From NCBI RefSeq assembly GCF_001298525.1, contig NZ_CP012678.1, positions 868,001 to 932,000 of the forward strand: DNA of 64,000 bases, given 5' to 3'. The DNA comes from Psychrobacter urativorans. Lineage in GTDB: Bacteria; Pseudomonadota; Gammaproteobacteria; Pseudomonadales; Moraxellaceae. Of the stretch, positions 49,728 through 60,081 are shown piece after piece; positions within the stretch are counted from its first letter, which is position 1; every line of letters starts with the position of its first letter. The notes below the pieces were generated by a model, which saw nothing but the letters and a program-made list of their open reading frames with translations, made no database searches and had not been told where the DNA came from. Both the position numbers and the translations under genes were made by a program.

Positions 49728-50552
49728 ATGCATCATCACGTTTTATATGACGACGGTCACCATAAATGTGTGGCGTTTTCTATGCCACATGACGAAGAAA
49801 GCGTGCCTTCTAATCAATTTTTGATTATTGACGGTAAAGAGGCAGCGGTGATTGATCCAGGTGGTGATTTGACATTTACGCCACTCACGATGAATATCGT
49901 TAAACATACCAATCTAAATAACCTGCGCTATGTCATTGGCTCACATCAAGACCCAGATATTATTGCCTCCATGCCACGTTGGCTAATCCATGTTGAACAC
50001 GCCAGTGTACTGATTCCTAAACTATGGGAACGTTTTTTGCCACACTATAATTCCGCTTTTACCAAAGGTCGGCTCAAACAAAGCTTAAGCGAGCGGCTGA
50101 TTACGATTCCCGATGGCGGTGGCTATTATCCTTTAGGCAATAGCGGTATTGTTGCGATGCCTGCACATTTTTTACATTCGGTTGGTAATTTTCAATTTTA
50201 CGACCCTATCAGTAAAATTTTATTTACAGGAGATATGGGCGCGTCTATGGTGGGTAATTCTGGCGAAGCGGTTACCAATTTTCGGTCGCATATCAGTAGC
50301 ATGGAAGGCTTTCATCGTCGCTATATGGTCAGTAAAAAGGTCACTCGTCTTTGGGCTGATGCGGTACGAGATTTAGATATTTCTATGATGGTGCCACAAC
50401 ATGGTTGCCGCTTGGAAGGGCAAGAAGTTTTTCAGCAATTCTTAGATTGGATCAGTCAGTTGGACTGCGGTATCGACTTATTTAATGAGCAAAGTTACCA
50501 GTTTAAGCAGCACTTGCCAGCACCTGTTGCTGAGGCAGAACTCAGTCTGTAA
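49728..50552 (+). CDS. ODP-like metallo-beta-lactamase-fold di-iron protein
   Basis: 274 aa. Flavodiiron-like MBL domain without flavodoxin: GSHQDPDI gives ligands His73, Asp75 and Asp77, MPAHFLHSVGNF the next His, FTGDMG the bridging Asp, and VPQHG the last His. This HxDxD set resembles oxygen-binding di-iron (ODP) proteins, so O2 binding or reduction is plausible; hydrolase activity is not implied. ATG 49728 has GGAG 7 nt upstream. Monocistronic, with its own terminator. Confidence 0.75.
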   Translation: MHHHVLYDDGHHKCVAFSMPHDEESVPSNQFLIIDGKEAAVIDPGGDLTFTPLTMNIVKHTNLNNLRYVIGSHQDPDIIASMPRWLIHVEHASVLIPKLWERFLPHYNSAFTKGRLKQSLSERLITIPDGGGYYPLGNSGIVAMPAHFLHSVGNFQFYDPISKILFTGDMGASMVGNSGEAVTNFRSHISSMEGFHRRYMVSKKVTRLWADAVRDLDISMMVPQHGCRLEGQEVFQQFLDWISQLDCGIDLFNEQSYQFKQHLPAPVAEAELSL

Positions 50553-50574
50553 GCCATAAAATCGCTAGTAAAAT

Positions 50575-50612
50575 AAAAACCCCAAGTCTGGTAGCAGATT
50601 TGGGGTTTTTGT
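50575..50612. terminator. intrinsic terminator of the ODP-like gene
   Basis: AAAACCCCAA..TCT / AGA..TTGGGGTTTTT hairpin 25 bp after the stop, with a T run on the plus strand and a reciprocal one on the minus strand for ffh. Confidence 0.9.
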
Positions 50613-50717
50613 TTTGTACGTTGTTACTAAACCATATTACTAAGCGATGCCATTAAACCATGTCACTAAACTATGTCACTGAATTAGTCTAATGAAGACA
50701 ATGCCACTGAAATCAAT

Positions 50718-52250
50718 CTAGAAGCGCTTTTTAAAACTCTTAGGTGCTTGATTTTGCAGCTCTTGCATTTGCTTTTGCATCTCTTCCGTGCTTGGCATCG
50801 CATTGGGATCCAGTCCCATTTGCTTGGCAAGTTGCGCTTGATTCACATCTTTCATGCCGCCTTGTGCTTGACCACCACCAAATAATGGACCTGCGCCACC
50901 ACTCATCAAGCCTTGCATGGATTTCATCATTTTACTGATACCTTCCGGCTTCGAGATCATTTTCATCATTTTTGCCATTTGCTTATGTTGCTTTAGCAAA
51001 CGGTTGACGTCTTGAATATCGCGACCTGAACCGGCAGCAATACGGCGCTTACGGCTTGGGTTAATTTTATCGGGATTTTGGCGCTCAAATGGGGTCATGG
51101 AATTAATCAGTGCTTCCATTTCACGGACTTTTTCTTCGGGCTTGGCATCTTCGACGGCTTTTTGCATTCCTGAACCACTCATACCGGGCATTTTATCTAA
51201 AAAGCCTGCCATGCCGCCCATATTTTTCATTTGCTGAAACTGAGTCAAAAGATCTTCAAGGTCGAATTCGCCGCCCTTTTGCATCTTTTTCGCCATTTTT
51301 TCAGCTTTTTCACGGTCGATTTTTTGTTCAACTTCTTCAACCAAGCTTAAAACGTCACCCATGCCAAGAATACGTTGGGCAATACGTTCCGGATGGAATA
51401 ATTCTAGCGCATCTAATTTTTCACCGCGCCCTAAGAATTTAATCGGCTTGCCAGTAATCGCACGTACCGATAACGCGGCACCACCACGCGCATCACCATC
51501 GGTTTTGGTTAAAATAACACCTGTTAGTGGCAAGGCGTCGTTAAATGCTTTGGCGGTATTCGCCGCATCTTGACCCGTCATGGCATCGACGACAAATAAG
51601 GTTTCAGACGGATTAACCGCAGCGGTTAACGCTTTAATCTCAGCCATCATGGTGTCATCAATCGCTAAGCGACCAGCGGTATCAATAATCAAGATATCTT
51701 GATATTGAATTTTTGCCTCTTCGATAGCACGTAAGGCGATATCAATCGGATTTTCATCGGCACTTGAATTAACGAATTTGGCATTGACCTGCCCTGCCAC
51801 TTGTTCAAGCTGGGCAATCGCGGCGGGACGATAGACGTCAGCAGATACCAACATCACCTTTTTCTTATGGCGCTCTTGTAAGAACTTAGCCAATTTACCT
51901 GCAGTCGTGGTTTTACCCGCGCCTTGCAAGCCCGCCAATAAATAAACGATAGGCGGCTTACCCGTCATTTCTAACTGCTGATTGGCACTGCCCATCATCT
52001 CAGTCAGCTCGTCATGGACGATTTTTACGAACGCTTGACCAGGTGCCAATTCTTTGAGCACTTCTGCACCCAACGCTTGTTCTTTGACACGTTTCACAAA
52101 ATCACGGGTGACAGGCAGCGCCACATCCGCCTCTAACAACGCCATGCGCACTTCACGCAAGGTGTCTTTAATATTGTCTTCGGTCAATTGCCCTGTACCT
52201 GCGATATTACGCAGGCTCGATGATAAACGTTCGGTTAAGGTATCAAACAT
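50718..52250 (-). CDS. ffh: signal recognition particle protein Ffh
   Basis: 510 aa. N domain, GTPase with G1 GLQGAGKTTTAGKLAKFL, G3 DTAGRL, G4 TKTDGDARGGAAL, and a methionine-rich M domain (about 330-450) with the RNA-binding SGRDIQDVNRLLKQHKQM segment. C-terminal Gly/Gln-rich tail is longer than in E. coli. Binds signal sequences with 4.5S RNA (not in window). Divergent from the YpjD-like gene. Confidence 0.98.
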   Translation of the reverse strand: MFDTLTERLSSSLRNIAGTGQLTEDNIKDTLREVRMALLEADVALPVTRDFVKRVKEQALGAEVLKELAPGQAFVKIVHDELTEMMGSANQQLEMTGKPPIVYLLAGLQGAGKTTTAGKLAKFLQERHKKKVMLVSADVYRPAAIAQLEQVAGQVNAKFVNSSADENPIDIALRAIEEAKIQYQDILIIDTAGRLAIDDTMMAEIKALTAAVNPSETLFVVDAMTGQDAANTAKAFNDALPLTGVILTKTDGDARGGAALSVRAITGKPIKFLGRGEKLDALELFHPERIAQRILGMGDVLSLVEEVEQKIDREKAEKMAKKMQKGGEFDLEDLLTQFQQMKNMGGMAGFLDKMPGMSGSGMQKAVEDAKPEEKVREMEALINSMTPFERQNPDKINPSRKRRIAAGSGRDIQDVNRLLKQHKQMAKMMKMISKPEGISKMMKSMQGLMSGGAGPLFGGGQAQGGMKDVNQAQLAKQMGLDPNAMPSTEEMQKQMQELQNQAPKSFKKRF

Positions 52251-52580
52251 AAATAGTTCTCAATTAATGATTGGTCAGTTAATAATTTTTCAATAAATCA
52301 TGGATATAATGGTCGATTAAAATGATGCTTGCTTACTCAATTTATAGTTGCAGTTTCTGGTCGCCATTTTTTATGAGCGTGTTCACTATTATATTTTTAA
52401 TAAATCGCTATTTTTTAATGGTGCATGCAGCCAAAGAATAATGACGATGATTCTCAATAAGCGGCTATTTTATGATAAATTGAAGCATTATTCTAATCAT
52501 ATCATTTTAGCATTAATTTGAGCGGCGCTAAGTGTCCACAGTGGCGATGGCGCGCTCCTGATATTCAATGAGGCTTGCCT
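52251..52580. other. ffh - ypjD-like divergent region
   Basis: 330 bp, AT-rich, no credible gene. A plus-strand TATAAT at 52304-52309 lacks a clear -35. Expected to hold the two divergent promoters. Confidence 0.45.
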
Positions 52581-53372
52581 GTGTTAGTTGCGTTTGTGAT
52601 AGCTAGTATGGCGTATATCGTGGTCAGTTTCCATATCAGTTGGGCGTTGACCACGAATAAGCCTATCCATAAGGGCTTGAGTTTAGGTCTATTCGTCGTC
52701 GGAATGCTGGCGCACGCCACATTACTGTATCCGTATATGGTCACGTTATATGGGCTAAATTTTAATTTATTTAACGTGTTCAGCCTAATCAGCTTACTGT
52801 TCTTATTTTTTTACGTACTCTTCTGTCTATATCGCCCTATTTTAAGCTTGGGAATCCTAGCAGCGCCCACCGCTTTATTGGGTATGACGGTCGGCTATAT
52901 TGGTCGCGCGCCTTATCAGCCACTGACTAATGTCAGCGTGGGTATAGAAGCTCATATTCTACTGTCCTTTGCGGCATATTGTGTGCTGCTGATGGCAACG
53001 GTACAAGCGCTATTTTTACGATTGCAAATTCGTGAACTTAAACATCAAACCGTTCACCGTTTTTGGGTCAATAAGTTGCCATCGCTACAAAGTATGGAAG
53101 GCTTATTGTTCGATATGATTTTAGTCGGCTTTGTCTTGTTGAGTATTGCGTTAGGGCTTGGGTTTATTTATGTACAAGATATGCTGGCGCAGCATCTCAT
53201 TCATAAAACAGTATTTAGTGTGCTGTCATGGTTGCTGTTTGGGGTGTTATTGGTTGGCAATTGGCGTGCAGGTTGGCGCGCTAAGCAAGCGGCAAACATC
53301 ACCATTTATGCCTTTATTTTGTTGGCAGTTGGTTTTGTCGGCAGTAAGTTTGTGCTGGAGTTATTACTTTAA
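52581..53372 (+). CDS. YpjD/CcsA-like cytochrome c assembly family membrane protein
   Basis: 263 aa with about eight membrane helices. Resembles E. coli YpjD, which lies beside ffh in many gammaproteobacteria. LGILAAPTALLGMT, VSVGIEAHILLSFAAYCVLL and LLFDMILVGFVLLSIALGLG carry the conserved pattern of the CcsA/HemX fold; the tryptophan-rich WGSWWxWD haem motif is not seen. GTG 52581 with GAGG 7 nt upstream is preferred over TTG 52575. A role in haem handling is inferred only. Confidence 0.8.
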   Translation: MLVAFVIASMAYIVVSFHISWALTTNKPIHKGLSLGLFVVGMLAHATLLYPYMVTLYGLNFNLFNVFSLISLLFLFFYVLFCLYRPILSLGILAAPTALLGMTVGYIGRAPYQPLTNVSVGIEAHILLSFAAYCVLLMATVQALFLRLQIRELKHQTVHRFWVNKLPSLQSMEGLLFDMILVGFVLLSIALGLGFIYVQDMLAQHLIHKTVFSVLSWLLFGVLLVGNWRAGWRAKQAANITIYAFILLAVGFVGSKFVLELLL

Positions 53373-53975
53373 CTTTGTTTGGAGCGCGATATTTTTTTAT
53401 TTTTTTCTGTTCAATCAGAAATGATAGGCGTAAAATTAAGCCGCAATGACGATGCAATGACCAATAGATACAACCGCTTGCCGATGCAACACGCGTATCT
53501 GATGACGAGAGTCTATCAAGTGTTGCATCAGAGATATCGCGCGGTATTTGTCATCCTTTTCTGCAATACTATTCATGACTACCCATAATTATTATAAGAA
53601 CGTTACGTTAAAAATTATTATAAAAACTACTATTAAAAATAATTATAAAACCATCCTTATCACTCATCATCCATTTTGTCTTATCTGCTGTGTATCGCGA
53701 GCCCTGTCATCTTAAGACGGGCATACTGAGGCTGCTTTTCCTCTTTATGCACTTTGCCAGTGACAAGCCTGATGATTGACTTTCATTATAGGCATCCTAT
53801 ACTCAGGCTAATACGCATTTTATTCTATGACAATAATTTTAAGCGTTAATAGTTTTAAGCGGTCATAATCTTAAGCGTTAATAGTCTTAAACGCTAGCAC
53901 CGTTAAGCGCTAGCAAGCAACAGAATGTTACCAGTTATCTACTTGCCCTTTTTATCTTAAAATCACCACACGGTT
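53373..53975. other. ypjD-ureD intergenic region
   Basis: About 600 bp. An open frame at 53379-53588 has no recognisable protein and is not called. Short ATTATAAAA-type repeats occur at 53587-53652. The last 140 bp contain the 16-bp tandem array described separately, just ahead of ureD. Confidence 0.6.
53839..53918. repeat. 16-bp period tandem array upstream of ureD
   Basis: TTAAGCG (once TTAAACG) starts at 53839, 53855, 53871, 53887 and 53903, exactly 16 bp apart. Downstream bases are also partly shared: TTAATAGT in units 1 and 3, CTAGCA in units 4 and 5. A degenerate sixth unit may start at 53823. The array ends 57 bp before the ureD ATG. Confidence 0.9.
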
Positions 53976-54845
53976 ATGACCATGAATACAGTGTCCAGCT
54001 CCACCACCGTACGTGGTTACGGTGCCGATAGACAATGGCTCGCCAAACTTGATCTCAAGCTGGTGCCAACAGGCGCTAAAACTTACCTTAAACAATTGGC
54101 TTTTATCGGTCCTTTACGTATTCAGCGTCCTTTTTATCCGGAAGGCGGTGTTTGTCATCTTTATGTGTTGCATCCACCCGGCGGTCTGGTATCCGGTGAT
54201 AGGCTTAATATCAATGTGCACGGCGCAGCGGACAGTCAAACGCTGCTGACCACACCGTCTGCGGGCAAAGTCTATGGACGCGACAGTGATGGCGTGGTAC
54301 AAGGTCAGTCAGTGCATGTCACGCTAGCGGATAATGCCGAATGTGAATGGCTACCACAAGAAACCATCGTCTATAGTGATGCCAATGCCGTATTAGACAC
54401 CACTATTGAACTGGAATCTGGTGCGCGTTTTATCGGTTGGGATTTGGTCTGTTTGGGTCGACCCGCTTCTGATGCACGCTTTGCTAAAGGCACATTAAGC
54501 CAACGTATTCGCTTGTTGCGAGATGGGCGATTACTGTTTAATGAGCATTTGCAACTAATTGCCGATAGCAGCTTGCACCACAGTCGGGTAGGATTACATA
54601 ATCAGTCAGTTTTTGGCACGCTCGTCGCGTACGGAACAGATTTCAACCCTGAGCTGATAATGACGCTTCGCGCTGAGCTTGCTTGCCCTGCTTTTACGGT
54701 TACCCTGCGCATGGGCGTGTTACTGGTACGCTATTTGGGTGAAGATATGAATGAGTGCCGCGCAGGTATGTGGCGCGCATGGGCATTGATTCGCCTCCCA
54801 TTATTAGGACGACCAGCTTGTACGCCACGTATTTGGCTGACGTAA
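53976..54845 (+). CDS. ureD: urease accessory protein UreD
   Basis: 289 aa. LKLVPTGAKTYLKQLAFIGP, RPFYPEGGVCHLYVLHPPGG and LVSGDRLNI are UreD/UreH motifs; ECEWLPQETIVYSDANA follows. Scaffold of the UreDFG complex that loads nickel into apo-urease. Second ATG (53982) is an alternative; no strong Shine-Dalgarno. First gene of the operon, 214 bp before ureA. Confidence 0.95.
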   Translation: MTMNTVSSSTTVRGYGADRQWLAKLDLKLVPTGAKTYLKQLAFIGPLRIQRPFYPEGGVCHLYVLHPPGGLVSGDRLNINVHGAADSQTLLTTPSAGKVYGRDSDGVVQGQSVHVTLADNAECEWLPQETIVYSDANAVLDTTIELESGARFIGWDLVCLGRPASDARFAKGTLSQRIRLLRDGRLLFNEHLQLIADSSLHHSRVGLHNQSVFGTLVAYGTDFNPELIMTLRAELACPAFTVTLRMGVLLVRYLGEDMNECRAGMWRAWALIRLPLLGRPACTPRIWLT

Positions 54846-55059
54846 TGAGCGTTCGCTGAACCACTATTTATATGCGTACTAATTCCTTATTTTATTAGAA
54901 ATATCATGAATGGTTTAATTATCAACGGTTAATTTTAAAATACAATTTTTAATCATTATTTTAGCAATGAGTTAAAACACAACGCCTTTTAACACCGCTG
55001 TTTTTTATTCACATACATTTGGTGAACTAAAAAATAGCTTTCTAGCAAGGATATGCATT

Positions 55060-55362
55060 ATGGAATTAACGCCAAGAGAAAAGGACAAACTGCTGTTATT
55101 TACCGCAGGCTTGGTCGCAGAGCGCCGTCTGGCACGTGGTTTAAAGTTAAATTATCCAGAGTCGGTGGCGTATTTGTCCGCGGCTATTTTGGAAGGCGCA
55201 CGTGATGGTCGTACGGTGGCAGAATTAATGGGCAGCGGTCGTAATTGGCTTACCCGCGAACAAGTGATGGATGGCGTACCTGAGCTCATTCATGAGGTGC
55301 AAGTAGAAGCCACGTTCCCAGATGGTACTAAACTGGTTACTTTACATGATCCGATTCAGTAA
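55060..55362 (+). CDS. ureA: urease subunit gamma
   Basis: 100 aa. [40 protein letters not shown] and [20 protein letters not shown] are standard. Smallest structural subunit of the trimer of heterotrimers. 11 bp before ureB. Confidence 0.99.
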   Translation: MELTPREKDKLLLFTAGLVAERRLARGLKLNYPESVAYLSAAILEGARDGRTVAELMGSGRNWLTREQVMDGVPELIHEVQVEATFPDGTKLVTLHDPIQ

Positions 55363-55373
55363 AAGGAATAGCT

Positions 55374-55694
55374 ATGAAACCAGGAGAATTACAACTGGGC
55401 GCAAGTGATATTGAGCTGAATGTTGGACATGAAAAACGCACTATTATAGTCGCTAATACCGGTGATCGACCCATTCAAGTCGGCTCACATTATCACTTTG
55501 CTGAAGTTAATCCAGCACTATTGTTAGACCGTGCGCTGGCACTTGGCTTTCGCCTTGATATCGCAGCCGGTACTGCCATTCGCTTTGAGCCAGGTCAAAA
55601 TCGCGAGGTCACCTTAGTGGCGCTGGGTGGATTGCGCCGCGTTTATGGGTTTCGCGGTGAGGTTATGGGCGCTTTAGGAGATCAAAATGTCTAG
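55374..55694 (+). CDS. ureB: urease subunit beta
   Basis: 106 aa. [20 protein letters not shown] and [15 protein letters not shown] are diagnostic. Overlaps the ureC start by 8 bp; GGAG for ureC lies inside its last codons. Confidence 0.99.
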   Translation: MKPGELQLGASDIELNVGHEKRTIIVANTGDRPIQVGSHYHFAEVNPALLLDRALALGFRLDIAAGTAIRFEPGQNREVTLVALGGLRRVYGFRGEVMGALGDQNV

Positions 55695-57393
55695 AATCAG
55701 TCGCAGTGCGTACGCTGAGATGTTCGGTCCGACCACGGGCGATAGAATTCGCTTGGCGGACACCGATTTATGGATTCAAATTGAGCACGACCACGCCATT
55801 TATGGCGATGAAGTCAGCTTTGGTGGCGGTAAGGTCATCCGTGATGGTATGGGTCAAAGCCAACTTGGCGATGCAGATACCGTCGATACGGTCATTACCA
55901 ATGTGGTGATTTTAGACCATTGGGGCATTGTCAAAGCCGATGTGGGTATTAAAGATGGGCGTATCGTTGCCATTGGTAAAGCGGGCAATCCTGATATTCA
56001 AGATGGCGTGACTATCAATTTAGGCGCGTGTAGTGAAGTCATTGCTGGTGAAGGCAAAATCTTAACGGCTGGCGGTGTTGATACCCATATTCACTATATT
56101 TGCCCGCAGCAAATTGAAGAAGCGTTATGCTCTGGCGTAACCACCATGATTGGTGGCGGCACAGGTCCAGCAACGGGCAGTAAAGCAACCACGTGTACGC
56201 CTGGCGCATGGCATATCTCACGGATGCTACAAGCGACCGATGAGCTGCCGATGAACTTTGGCTTTATGGGTAAAGGCAGTGCCAGTGTGCCTGCCCCGTT
56301 GCGCGAACAGCTTGACGCTGGCGCTATCGGCTTAAAAATCCATGAAGATTGGGGCTCAACCCCTGCGGTGATTGATTGCTGCTTATCGGTTGCTGAAGAA
56401 TATGATGTGCAAATTGCCATTCATACTGACACGTTAAATGAGTCTGGCTTTGTCGATGACACGCTAGGCGCATTTAAAGGGCGCACCATTCATACCTATC
56501 ATACTGAAGGCGCAGGCGGCGGTCATGCCCCCGATATTCTAAAAGCCTGTAGCTTATCTAACGTGCTGCCGTCTTCGACCAATCCAACACGCCCTTATAC
56601 GGTAAATACCATTGACGAACATTTGGATATGTTGATGGTCTGCCATCATTTAGATCCCAATATTCCAGAAGATGTGGCGTTTGCAGACTCGCGTATTCGT
56701 AAAGAAACCATTGCTGCTGAAGATATTTTGCAAGATTTGGGTGTTATCTCAATGATTTCATCTGATAGTCAAGCGATGGGACGTGTGGGCGAAGTGGTCT
56801 GCCGCACGTGGCAAACGGCTCATAAAATGCGTCAACAACGCGGCTTATTACCTGAAGATGAAGCGTTAGGCTGCGATAATTTCCGCGCTAAGCGTTATGT
56901 TGCCAAATACACCATCAATCCTGCGATTGCCCATGGCATCTCGCATGTGGTCGGATCTATTGAGATTGGTAAGCTTGCCGATTTGGTATTATGGGATCCA
57001 GCATTTTTTGGCATCAAGCCTGCGCTAATTTTAAAAGGCGGCATGATTGCTTATGCGCCCATGGGCGATATTAATGGCTCTATTCCAACTCCGCAGCCGG
57101 TGCATTATCGTCCGATGTTTGGTGCACAAGGTCGCGGTGCGGCTGCTACTAGCATCACCTTTGTCAGCCAAGCCGCGCTTGATCGTGATATTAAAACCAA
57201 GCTGGCGTTAACCCGTGAGCTGAGTGCCTGCTTTAATACTCGAACCATCCAAAAGCAAGACATGATTCATAATGGCGCCACGCCTGAGCTTGAAGTCGAT
57301 GCTCAGACCTATGAAGTGCGCTGTGATGGAGAGTTATTGACCTGCGAGCCTGCTGAAGTGCTGCCAATGGCACAATTATATATGTTGTTCTAA
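55687..57393 (+). CDS. ureC: urease subunit alpha
   Basis: 568 aa catalytic subunit hydrolysing urea to ammonia and carbamate. Numbering matches Klebsiella urease: Ni ligands His134 and His136 (VDTHIHYI), carbamylated Lys217 (GLKIHEDWG), His246 (IAIHTDTL), Asp360 ([10 protein letters not shown]), and catalytic His320 on the mobile flap ([16 protein letters not shown]). All are intact, so an active enzyme is expected. Confidence 0.99.
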   Translation: MSRISRSAYAEMFGPTTGDRIRLADTDLWIQIEHDHAIYGDEVSFGGGKVIRDGMGQSQLGDADTVDTVITNVVILDHWGIVKADVGIKDGRIVAIGKAGNPDIQDGVTINLGACSEVIAGEGKILTAGGVDTHIHYICPQQIEEALCSGVTTMIGGGTGPATGSKATTCTPGAWHISRMLQATDELPMNFGFMGKGSASVPAPLREQLDAGAIGLKIHEDWGSTPAVIDCCLSVAEEYDVQIAIHTDTLNESGFVDDTLGAFKGRTIHTYHTEGAGGGHAPDILKACSLSNVLPSSTNPTRPYTVNTIDEHLDMLMVCHHLDPNIPEDVAFADSRIRKETIAAEDILQDLGVISMISSDSQAMGRVGEVVCRTWQTAHKMRQQRGLLPEDEALGCDNFRAKRYVAKYTINPAIAHGISHVVGSIEIGKLADLVLWDPAFFGIKPALILKGGMIAYAPMGDINGSIPTPQPVHYRPMFGAQGRGAAATSITFVSQAALDRDIKTKLALTRELSACFNTRTIQKQDMIHNGATPELEVDAQTYEVRCDGELLTCEPAEVLPMAQLYMLF

Positions 57394-57414
57394 GACGCCT
57401 AATGGGAAAAACTT

Positions 57415-57885
57415 ATGTTAAAAATTATTCACTATTTAGGACAAACGACGCAAGCGGTCGACGATAGCGTGACCCTGCCGTTTGAAGTGCGCCAAAAAGG
57501 TCGCTTTAAAGCGGTGAGCGAGAACGGAATTGAATTAGGCGTGTTTTTAGAGCGTGGTCAAGTGTTGGCAGATGGTGACAGACTGCAAGCAGAAGATGGG
57601 CAAATTTTTGCCGTGGTGGCTAAACCTGAAAACGTGGTTACCGCTCATGCTGATGATTGGGCAAGCTTTGCCCGCGCCTGCTATCACTTGGGTAACCGCC
57701 ACGTGACGCTACAATTGGGCGAACGCTGGTTGCGTTTTCAACCCGATCATGTGCTTGAACATTTGGCGGAGCATTTAGGTCTGCGCTTAACCACTGAAGA
57801 CGCGCCTTTCCACCCTGAAGCAGGCGCATATCATGGTCATGCTCACAGTCCTGAGCACAGCCACAATCATCACCATGAACACTAA
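57415..57885 (+). CDS. ureE: urease accessory protein UreE (nickel metallochaperone)
   Basis: 156 aa. LPFEVRQKGRFKAVSENGIE, RACYHLGNRHVTLQLGERWL and a His-rich C-terminus ([17 protein letters not shown]) that binds nickel. Delivers Ni to UreG. The stop overlaps the ureF start region. Confidence 0.96.
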   Translation: MLKIIHYLGQTTQAVDDSVTLPFEVRQKGRFKAVSENGIELGVFLERGQVLADGDRLQAEDGQIFAVVAKPENVVTAHADDWASFARACYHLGNRHVTLQLGERWLRFQPDHVLEHLAEHLGLRLTTEDAPFHPEAGAYHGHAHSPEHSHNHHHEH

Positions 57886-58588
57886 TATGAGCACTGATAT
57901 GGGTGCGATTGTGGAAACCTCTATAGACAATGATGCTCAGCAATTACTGGCGCTATTGCACCTATCTAGCCCAGCTTTGCCCATCGGTGCTTTTGCCTAC
58001 TCTAGCGGTTTAGAGTCAGCGATTGAACTTGGGTGGGTAAACACCGAAGCGGAATTGCAAAGCTGGCTGGATGGCATGTTAAGTGGACTGGCGCATTTGG
58101 ATATTCCCGTATTGCTGCGATTATGTGCTGCTAGAGCTGACAATGATACGCAGCAGCTTCAATATTGGAGTGATTTTTTACGCGCCAATCGCGAAAGTCA
58201 TGAGTTGTTATTTGAAGATGAACAACTTGCATTGGCATTGGTACGATTGCTAAAAGGGCAAGCACTCGACGTCAGCTCATTGCCGACTGAACCCGCCTTT
58301 ATGGCAGTCTACAGCCTTGCTGCGGAGCATTGGGGTCTAAATGCTTCATGGGCGGCACTTGGCTACTTATGGAGCTGGCTTGAAAATCAGCTTACGGTAG
58401 CGAGTAAAACCATTCCGTTAGGACAAACCTCTGCCCAGCGGTTACTCATTGCTCTAAAACCTGCGCTATTGGCACATTTTGCCGTGGCGCAACAGCTCGA
58501 AGATGACCAACTTGGCTTAAGCTTGCTTGGGCAAGTACACGCCAGCTGCATTCATGAAACGCAATATTCGCGTTTGTTTCGCAGCTGA
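57875..58588 (+). CDS. ureF: urease accessory protein UreF
   Basis: 237 aa. [20 protein letters not shown], the [12 protein letters not shown] segment and [11 protein letters not shown] identify UreF, the bridge of the UreDFG complex and UreG regulator. Start is uncertain: ATG 57875 and ATG 57887 both precede the conserved part. An upstream in-frame ATG (57833) would lie over the UreE histidine tail. Confidence 0.93.
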   Translation: MNTNMSTDMGAIVETSIDNDAQQLLALLHLSSPALPIGAFAYSSGLESAIELGWVNTEAELQSWLDGMLSGLAHLDIPVLLRLCAARADNDTQQLQYWSDFLRANRESHELLFEDEQLALALVRLLKGQALDVSSLPTEPAFMAVYSLAAEHWGLNASWAALGYLWSWLENQLTVASKTIPLGQTSAQRLLIALKPALLAHFAVAQQLEDDQLGLSLLGQVHASCIHETQYSRLFRS

Positions 58589-58697
58589 TTTCGTTATAAA
58601 ACACTGTTTGTGTGATAACACGCATTGTTTTATCACCAACGTTTTATTACCCATGTTTTATCAGCAGATTTTTCACCCTTATTTATTGGAGACAATC

Positions 58698-59345
58698 ATG
58701 ACAACTCAATGTTTACGAGTCGGTGTCGGCGGTCCTGTTGGATCAGGTAAAACAGCGCTTTTGCGTCAGTTATGTTTAGCGTTACGTGGTCATTATGATT
58801 TGGCAGTAGTGACCAATGACATTTATACCAAAGAAGATGCGCAATTTTTATTGCGTCATCAGGCATTGTCTGACGATCGCATTATGGGCGTTGAGACAGG
58901 CGGCTGCCCGCATACCGCCATTCGCGAAGATGCCTCAATGAATTTGGCTGCTATTGATACCCTACAAGAGCGCCACCCAAATTTAGAATTGGTATTAGTA
59001 GAAAGTGGCGGCGATAATTTATCCGCTACCTTTAGCCCTGAGCTATCAGACCTTACTCTATATGTGATTGATGTGTGTGCCGGTGATAAGATTCCGCGTA
59101 AAGGCGGTCCGGGTATCACTAAGTCTGACTTATTAATTATTAATAAAACTGACTTAGCGCCAATGGTTAATGCCTCACTTGAGGTGATGGCACGCGATGC
59201 CAAGCTCATGCGTGGCGAACGTCCCTTTGTATTTGCAAACTTAGAGCGCGGTGATGGGGTGCTTGAGATTATTAAATTTATTCAACGTGAAGGTATGCTT
59301 GCATCGTTACCCGCTGATTTTTCAGTGGTCACCAGTGAAGCGTAG
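58698..59345 (+). CDS. ureG: urease accessory protein UreG (GTPase)
   Basis: 215 aa SIMIBI GTPase. P-loop GGPVGSGKT (residues 11-19), metal-binding [31 protein letters not shown], and NKTDLAP. GTP-driven nickel insertion. ATG 58698 has GGAG 6-7 nt upstream; a longer frame from 58527 overlaps ureF and is not UreG-like. Confidence 0.98.
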   Translation: MTTQCLRVGVGGPVGSGKTALLRQLCLALRGHYDLAVVTNDIYTKEDAQFLLRHQALSDDRIMGVETGGCPHTAIREDASMNLAAIDTLQERHPNLELVLVESGGDNLSATFSPELSDLTLYVIDVCAGDKIPRKGGPGITKSDLLIINKTDLAPMVNASLEVMARDAKLMRGERPFVFANLERGDGVLEIIKFIQREGMLASLPADFSVVTSEA

Positions 59346-59451
59346 GCTGAGTGTTTTATAAAAAATCTATTGAATCTAAAGCCCATTTACCCTTAAGCCT
59401 ATTGTCTAAAATTAAACATTTACCTTTAGGCATCTATATTTAGGAACTCTT

Positions 59452-60042
59452 ATGAACACACACAAAATGCGTCACGCTCTACTACTTGCCTCCTTTGGTC
59501 TATTGCCATCAGTCGCGTTTGCTCATCCTGGTCATGAAACGGCGGGTATGCTCTCAGGTATGCTGCATCCGTTATTAGGCTGGGATCATCTGCTCGCAAT
59601 GGTTGCTGTTGGTATGTTGGCAGTAATGGGACGCAAAAAGATTGCATGGCAGTTACCAGTGGCATTTGTCAGCTTTATGCTGATTGGCGCGTTACTTGGC
59701 ATGAATGGTTTCGCAATTCCCGCGGTTGAAACGGGCATCTTATTATCACTTGTGGCATTAGGCGCGTTACTTGCCTTTGGTCGCGCAAGCTACCTACCAG
59801 CCTTAACAGTAGGCTGTGCGTTGTTTGGTACATTGCATGGTAATGCGCACGGTATCGAACTACCAGCCAACGCAGCGGCGATGAGCTATGTCTCAGGCTT
59901 TATGCTAGCGACCATCGCCCTACATTTAGCAGGCTGTGCACTTGCCAGCATTGGCGCGAGCAAATGGCAATCTATGGCACTTAAAACCAGTGGTGTGGCT
60001 ATTGCGGGTGCAGGCTTATTTGGTATCTTAAGCGTCATTTAA
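59452..60042 (+). CDS. ureJ: HupE/UreJ family nickel permease-like protein
   Basis: 196 aa. Signal-like N-terminus LLASFGLLPSVAFAHPGHET, then about six membrane helices; HPLLGWDHLLAMVAVGML and FGTLHGNAHG are HupE/UreJ metal-binding motifs. Likely imports nickel for the urease. Follows ureG by 106 bp and is preceded by AGGAA. Confidence 0.92.
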   Translation: MNTHKMRHALLLASFGLLPSVAFAHPGHETAGMLSGMLHPLLGWDHLLAMVAVGMLAVMGRKKIAWQLPVAFVSFMLIGALLGMNGFAIPAVETGILLSLVALGALLAFGRASYLPALTVGCALFGTLHGNAHGIELPANAAAMSYVSGFMLATIALHLAGCALASIGASKWQSMALKTSGVAIAGAGLFGILSVI

Positions 60043-60081
60043 TGATTACTTTATAAGTTAGTACAGATTTCACAAGCACAA

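Noticed and set aside
53379..53588. 69-aa plus-strand frame after the YpjD-like gene
   Set aside because: No Shine-Dalgarno, odd composition and no recognised motif; treated as intergenic.
53839..53918. The 16-bp array as a CRISPR
   Set aside because: Units are 16 bp with similar internal sequence, no unique spacers and no cas genes nearby.
58527..58697. N-terminal extension of UreG
   Set aside because: The upstream part overlaps ureF, has unrelated composition, and ATG 58698 has a good Shine-Dalgarno and gives the family length.
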